DNA from: Synchiropus splendidus
Taxonomy: Eukaryota > Chordata > Actinopteri > Syngnathiformes > Callionymidae
DNA: 64,000 nucleotides
Direction: 5' to 3'
Assembly (NCBI RefSeq): GCF_027744825.2
Contig: NC_071334.1
Coordinates: forward strand, 7,758,437 to 7,822,436
Made by a program: the position numbers and the translations under genes. Below are positions 58,201 to 64,000 of the stretch, one piece after another (the first letter of the stretch is position 1; every line of letters starts with the position of its first letter). The notes under the pieces were generated by a model. It was not told the DNA's origin, did not search any database, and worked only from the letters and a program-made list of their open reading frames with translations.

Positions 58201-61200
58201 AACCGACCAGCAGTGGAGCAGAACTGAAGAGAGGAGCCCATGTGTCCTGACCTGAGAGTCTCCAGGTGACAGCGTGGACTCGTCAGTCCAGCAGACAGCA
58301 GCTCCACTCCTGGATCCTGAAGGTAATAGTTGTCGCTCAGGTCCAGTTGTGTCAGACTAGAGGACGGAGAGCTGAGGACTGAGGACAGAAGGGAACCACT
58401 TCTCTCTGACAGTCCACAGAAGCTGAGTCTGCGAAAGAGACGAGTGAGACTTTTTCAATCCTCTATTTTGACTTGAGGATACACTGAACATCATGGTTGA
58501 AATTTTTGAAGTACTTTTCTATGACTCAGGATTAAGTTAATGAAACAGAAAGTCGACAACACAATAATGATGAACAAGTGACTCAAGTGTTGGGGTTGTT
58601 ATATCACCACCCTCCAATACAGTGCAGCATAGTTTTTTTCTTAGAAGAGCAGACTTTCATACCAACTACTGAGTCATTGATTCATGCTGATGTTTGGAAG
58701 TGAAGTGAATGTGTCCATGTGCTTTGACTTGGTCCTCAAGATAAAGCGGAACAGGAAATGTTTTTCAAAATTCAGTTTCCGAGGTGAAAGTAGATCAAGA
58801 TGTCACTTCAGCAGATGAAGCTCATGGTTGTCTACTTCCTCTCCAAAAGTGTCTCCAGGCTTCAACTCAAACATAATTTCTATTCTGTCCTGCAGATCAA
58901 AACAAAGAGGGAAAAGTTTCACTTCATCAACAAACTCCATCTGGAGAAAGAGAAGGTCGGAGCATTTCTTGGTTCTACTATAGAAGCTCAAACACACTAC
59001 AGGAGGAACCTGCTGAAGACTGATGCCACTGAGAATCAGCTGCTTCATTGAAGAGAAAACTGATGAGGAAACTGTGACTCTCTAAAACTGAAGTCTCCAC
59101 CTCTGACTTTCACATTTCAGCTCTGAAGTTGGGCAGATGATGTGTTCTGACCTGAGAGTCTCCAGGTGACAGCGTGGACTCTTCAGCCCAGCACACAGCA
59201 GCTCCACTCCTGCATCCTGAAGGTGCCTGTTGTTGCTCAGGTCCAGTTGTGTCAGACTAGAGGACGGAGAGCTGAGGACTGAGGACAGAAGGGAACCACT
59301 TCTCTCTGACAGTCCACAGAAGTTGAGTCTGAATAAAATGAAGAAGGAAACCAAACATCCATGTTCAATTCACATTAGGGCTGTAACCATGTCAGATTTG
59401 TGCTTGGCAAAATGTAAATAACCATGGTGCAGTCAGAGAAATTCATCTGGAACTTGATGTGTGTTTTCTCTCCAGTTCCCAAAGGAAAGAAAACCCTCTC
59501 ATCTCCAATACTATCATCACTGGGGTTTGAAAATGAAGACCTGACTGGAACAGTCACTTTGGCTGCTCATACGACTCTCTCTCTCTGCTCTCTGAAGTCT
59601 TCAGGTTGCTGAATGCCAAGGTTGGATTTCCCCTCCTTTCAAAGGTCCCTATCAGCAATGTTTTGGAGTGGAACACAGTGCGCGTGCACCAGGATGCCAG
59701 CGTCTCCTAGTGAGGACTGTCAGAGTCTGATCCTCTCCCCTGCACCTCTTGACTCTCTGGGAGCTCATTGTTGTTTCAAACTGCTGCAGGACTGGGAGTC
59801 AGCTGTGGAGGGAGACGGAACGCTGGTGGGCTCCTCTGTTTAAACTCAACAGTCAGAACCTGGAAGCAGCATGAACTTGCTACGAAGCTTTGGGTTGAAA
59901 CGGAGTGGCTCCACTCTGGAGTGTGAGAGCAGCGCTCGTCTGTGACTCCTGAACCAAACGCTGTGCATCAATCACTTCCCTGACTGTCTGAGTGGGAAGT
60001 TGTGGGAGGATGGAGAAATGAGGCAGTAGAAGGGATATCGGCATCTGCCTCTCTGTCATTCAAAAGCACCTTCACTCCCCGCTTTGCGCTGATAACCACG
60101 AGCAGTGTTCAGAAGCTGAGCATGGATGAGGAAATCAAACTTTGAGGAGAGAATCGAGGCTCACGATGCCAGGCACCAGTTCCCGCAGTTACGTGACGCC
60201 AGGAGTCAGCACTTCACTTTCCCTCTATGGAGCCCTGCGCTCCAAAGTAGCTAGTTCCAGATGTGGGCTTCAGTTGGAGATGGCGCCGTTTACACGACAT
60301 TGAAAATTCATTTTTTTAATATCGCGATGATCGTCAATAGTGGTGTATTGCAACAGTCCTAGTACGGATCATCAAAGATGTTTCAGGTTTCAGTGTTTGA
60401 TCCACTTACAGAACTTTCTTTGAAGCTTGCACCACCGGCAGCAGCCTCTCAAGAGCCTCCTCTGAAGCCGCATATTTCCTCAGGTCAAACACGTCCAGAT
60501 CTTCCTCTGCAGACAGTAAAATGAAGGCCAGGGTGGACCATTGAGCAGGAGACAGTTGATCTGTGGATAGAGCTCCTGATCTCAGCTGCTGTTGGACCTC
60601 CTCCACTAGAGAAGTGTCCTTCACTTCACTTAGACAGTGGAACAGATTGATGATTCTCTCTGGAGACACTTTCTCCCTTATCTTCTTCTTGATGAGCTTT
60701 GCTGTGTCCTGATGGGTCCAGGAGCTACTTCCTGTCTGTGTCAACAAACCTGGAAGGAGACTCTGGTTGGTCTGCAGAGAAAGACCCAGAAGGAAGCGCA
60801 GGAACAAGTCCAGATGTCCATTTGGACTTTCTACAGCTTCATTTATTGCTCTCTGGTAAAATGGTTTTATATGACGTCCAAAGATTTTTGACAGTTTGTT
60901 TGGTTGCTGTGAATGGAGCAGGTTGACTCCAGAGTTGAAGAACTTCAGGTGCACATGAAGAGCAGCCAGAAACTCCTGAAGAGTCAGGTGGATGAAGCAG
61001 TAGACCTTGTCCTGGTACAGTCCTCTCTCCTCTCTGAAGATCTGTGTGAAGACTCCTGAGTAAACTGCAGCTGCTGTGATGTCGATGCCACACTCTGTGA
61101 GGTCCAATTCATAGAAGATCAAGTTTCCCCTCTGCAGCTGCTCAAAAGCTAGTTTTCCCAGAGACTCAATCATCTTCCTGCTCTCAGGATCCCAAACTGT

Positions 61201-63945
61201 GTCTGTCCCAGCTCTTCCATGGTACTTGAGCTTCTTGACTTTGGCCTGAACCACCAGGAAGTGAATGTACATCTCAGTGAGGGTCTTGGGCAGCTCTCTG
61301 GTCTCTCTGCTCTTCAACATGTCCTCCAAAACTGTGGCAGTGATCCAGCAGAAGATGGGGATGTGACACATGATGTAGAGGCTTCGTGAGCTCCTGACAT
61401 GAGAGATGATGGTGGTCTGCTCCTCATCTCTGAACCTCTTCCTGAAGTACTCCTCCTTCTGGAGGTCAGTGAACCCTCTGACCTCTGTCACCATGTCCAC
61501 ACACTCAGGAGGGATCTGATTGGCTGCAGCAGGTCGTGTGGTGATCCAGAGCTGAGCTGAGGGAAGCAGCTTCCCCCTGATGAGGTTGGTCAGCAGGACG
61601 TCTACTGAGGTGGACTCTGTAGCCTTTGTCAGGACCCGACTGTTGAAGTCCAGAGGGAGTCGACACTCGTCCAGACCGTCCAAGATGAACAAAACCTGGA
61701 CTCCTTCAAAGCTGCTGAGTCCTGAGTCTTTGGTTTCAGGAAAGAAGAGATGAACGAGTTCCACCAAACTCAGTTTCTTCTCTTTCAGCAGGTTCACCTC
61801 TCTGAATGTGAAAGGAAACATGAGCTGGAAGTTCTGGTGGGCTTTGTCTTCAGCCCAGTCCAGAGTCAGCTTCTGTGTCAGGAGGGTCTTCCCAATGCCA
61901 GCCACGCCCTTCGTCAGCAGGCTCCTGATGGGTCCCTCTCTCTCAGGTGAGGCTTTAAAGAGGTCTTCTTGTCTGATGGTAGTTCCTGGTCTGGTCTGGT
62001 TCCTGGTTGCTGTTTCGATCTGTCGGACCTCGTGCTCCTGGTTGACCTGGTCTGTGCCCCCCTCAGTGATGTAGAGCTCTGTGTAGATCTGATTCAGTGG
62101 GGCAGAGTTTCCTGCTTTAGCGACCCCCTCAGACACACTGTGGAACTTCTTCTGCAGGCTCCTCTTCAGTCGTCCTGCACACACTCCAGCAGCACTTCCT
62201 GAATGATAAGAAAAGTCACATGATCAGAAGATTCAGCAGGTTGAAGGTTCAAATCCTCTTACTGCTCCACGGAACATCAGCAAGCTCCTCCTCCTTCAAG
62301 CTTCTCATCTGCAGGATAGCTTCTCTACTGCTCCTGATCTGCTCCTCTTCACATTTCAACTCTTCCTCATCATCCAGATTCTTCTGTTCATCTGGACTCA
62401 GGAACCTGAAGTGTGGAGTACAGTTCTGTCTGATGATGCTGGACACACTGGAGACTGAGAACATCTGAGAGCTGCTTATCTTCTCTGTGAAGAACATCAA
62501 ATGAGGCAGTGAAAAGACTCAGTGTTCAGAGCCAGACTCCATGACTCTCATGTGCAGCTCACAGTTGATGGACTACATTGGATTCCAAACTCTTCACCCT
62601 CTTCAGTCATGTTAACACTTGTTTATTTGCTCACTTTCCTGCTTGTTCTCATCTTCTTTGACTATCCTCCTGACCCATCTGCACCAGCTTTTAGGACCAG
62701 AGGAACCAACATCAGACGAAGGAGACAAACCAAGACCGACTCAGATTCATTCACACAGTCCTTTCACTCAAATGTGCAGCTGGACGAGAGAGATTGTTGG
62801 TTCTTTGTCTTGGAGGGCGTCTGTCTCTGACTCTGTCTGTCTGACTCTGTGACAGTGTGAATTACAAACACGGTGTGCGGTGCATCATCAGAAGTGTCAG
62901 AACCTCGGTCCACAGACCTGCTGCTCTTCAGATGGAGAAGTGTCCAGCTGCAGTGTCACGACTCATGACATAAAAACCCATTGAGGACACTTCCGTCGCA
63001 CTTTCATGACCAGTCGCATGTAGCTCAGAACATTCTCACCTAGTGCGTAGCCCTAACCTCACTCTGGATGTAAGCTCGATGTCGACAACAGCCTGAGCTT
63101 TTAGGTCAAACTTCAGAGCAGGCTCTTTTCCAGAGTTCCACGCTCACACTACTGTCACGTGTGCATTTGTCATGTTTCTTTCTGTTGTAACTGGCTTGTT
63201 GCATATTCCTGTGCCTCAGTTCTCCTGTCGCTCCTCCTACAGCTGATGGCACCAGCAGCTGAGACCAGTCCTCCAGTGAGCACTTGAGTATATGAGCTAC
63301 TTGGTTCCTGTCTCCAGTGCCTTCCGTGTTCTTCCTGGTGCCTTTGGTTACTTAAATCTCTTCGCCTGTGAGTTTCCTAACGTCACATTTTGTGTTTACA
63401 AAATAATGAGTCAGAATGAATCAGAAATGTTCACGAAGACATAGAGAATCTGATTTAGCTGAAGAGACGAATGTGCAGATATGAGCAGATACTTTATTTT
63501 TGAGATCGCACGGTTCCATGAGTAGGGCAGAGTGACACACTGAACAGTGCTGTATTAGACTAGGGGTGTCCAAACTGTTCCAGAAAGGGCTGCAGTGGGC
63601 GCAGGTCTTTGTTCCGACCCATCAAGCTAACGCAGTTAAACCAATCAGGTGTCAGGCTACACCAGACTGACGGTGGATATTTGGATCAAAACCCCGCACC
63701 CACTGCAGCCCTTTAAAAACGGTTTGGACATCCCAGTATGAGACAGAAGGAGCTGGACACTCTCCAACTGCTGTTCGCCATTTGACCACTAGATGTCCCC
63801 TAAGCGCTGCTCCTGCTCTGTTTCTCACCTGCTCCTCCTCTGATGCTCCTGTCCTCCACTGAAGTCAACAAATTTTCCCATAGACCAGTCACTCTTCAGG
63901 GACTCACAACAGAGTTCAGAGTCTTCTGGTTCCTCCTCAGAGATC
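55204..63945 (-). CDS. NLR protein, FISNA-NACHT-LRR (5' partial)
   Basis: Minus-strand exons by splice sites and phase: 63945-63829 (uncertain), 62484-62263, 62198-60410, LRR exons 59328-59152, 58428-58252, 55812-55636, 55537-55364, and last exon 55273-55204 ending in TGA. From 62484 on the frame is open, at least 927 aa. The large exon starts with a FISNA-like segment (GRLKRSLQKKFHSVSEGVAK), then NACHT with Walker A GVAGIGKT (about 61908-61885), Walker B LFILDGLDE and WITTRP. Each LRR exon carries one repeat pair (SSSLTQLDLS...GVELL). The tail is short (LDDCGPEWLKKPKALFLDPE) and no B30.2 domain is seen. This is the family of cytosolic innate sensors greatly expanded in fish; the ligand is unknown. 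The first listed exon (with SLKSDWSMGKF, like N-terminal exons of fish NLRs) ends in a phase that does not fit the next, so an exon may be missing. The start lies beyond the window. Confidence 0.82.
56118..57480 (-). mobile_element. RTE-clade LINE, decayed
   Basis: On minus: endonuclease-like part (about 57440-57180, with VDILCVQETKWKGGKARS), middle region (56913-56623, with ETWWWNEEVQECVQRKRLAK) and the start of the RT (56375-56118, with VPIFKNKGDVQCCGNYRGIK). Several stops and frameshifts are present. It lies in sense orientation in the NLR intron between LRR exons 58252 and 55812. RTE pieces in the tRNA array come from the RT part that follows this segment. Confidence 0.8.
62500..63560. 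other. NLR intron, no other gene
   Basis: Between the NLR exons at 62484 and 63829 I see no further clear exon, although one may be needed to restore the phase. No known repeat before the MITE at 63561. Confidence 0.4.
63561..63736. mobile_element. hAT-like MITE with 8-bp target duplication
   Basis: About 176 nt with terminal inverted repeats TAGGGGTGTCCAAAC and CTGGGATGTCCAAAC (right end read inverted). It is flanked by TATTAGAC on the left and TATGAGAC on the right, an 8-bp target duplication with one mismatch, as expected for hAT. It has no coding capacity. Confidence 0.7.
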
Positions 63946-64000
63946 CTGATGGAGACACAACTCTGATCAACACCTCCACCTGTTGTTCAGCATCTGACCA

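Noticed and set aside
58800..59051. Open frames on both strands in the NLR intron at 58.8-59.05 kb
   Set aside because: No domain resemblance, no fitting splice sites, and the LRR exons on either side already join in phase.

Overview
The window looks like a teleost fish chromosome; this is inferred, and no species can be named. The signs are an NLR gene with a fish-type FISNA-NACHT exon and repeated LRR exons, large tandem C2H2 zinc-finger genes, long CA/TG microsatellites, and a mix of decayed Tc1/mariner, hAT, RTE, L2-like and Ty3/gypsy elements. Genes have small exons with GT-AG introns.

Layout. (1) 1.6-3.8 kb is a small duplicated block of tRNA-Ala genes and remnants. (2) 4.3-34.9 kb is a cluster of seven C2H2 zinc-finger genes (here A to G; A on minus, B to G on plus). 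Each has a 19-nt first coding exon (METERA or a close variant), an optional 93- or 99-nt second exon, and one large exon with an acidic N-terminus (SDTDDSxDWxET, then VKEE), a C2HC-like finger and 7 to 10 canonical fingers. Genes D, E and F, and separately C and G, share flanks that mark tandem duplication. Decayed transposons lie between them, including a Ty3/gypsy pol. (3) 36.1-47.4 kb is a dense array of tRNA-Ala genes with anticodons AGC, UGC and CGC on both strands, mixed with tRNA fragments, RTE and L2 LINE pieces, zinc-finger pseudogene fragments and large direct repeats. (4) 48.4-51.3 kb holds an eighth zinc-finger gene (H, minus). (5) 51.8-54.2 kb carries zinc-finger, TRIM-type RING and tRNA remnants. 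(6) 55.2-63.9 kb is a minus-strand NLR gene (FISNA, NACHT, four LRR exons, short tail) whose 5' end lies beyond the right edge; an RTE LINE sits in one of its introns.

The zinc-finger proteins are probably nuclear sequence-specific DNA binders. Their shared N-terminus is not KRAB, SCAN, BTB or the fish FiNZ type as far as I can recall, so its role is open. It carries a SUMO consensus site within an acidic, CK2-like stretch. Tandem duplication, rapid change at base-contacting residues and many nearby transposons fit the general picture of C2H2 families that track mobile elements, but this is inference. The tRNA array is notable for a T54A change confined to AGC copies, for a copy with a Ser-type CGA anticodon, and for repeated RTE/tRNA junctions. 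All exon models come from reading splice sites and phases by eye.
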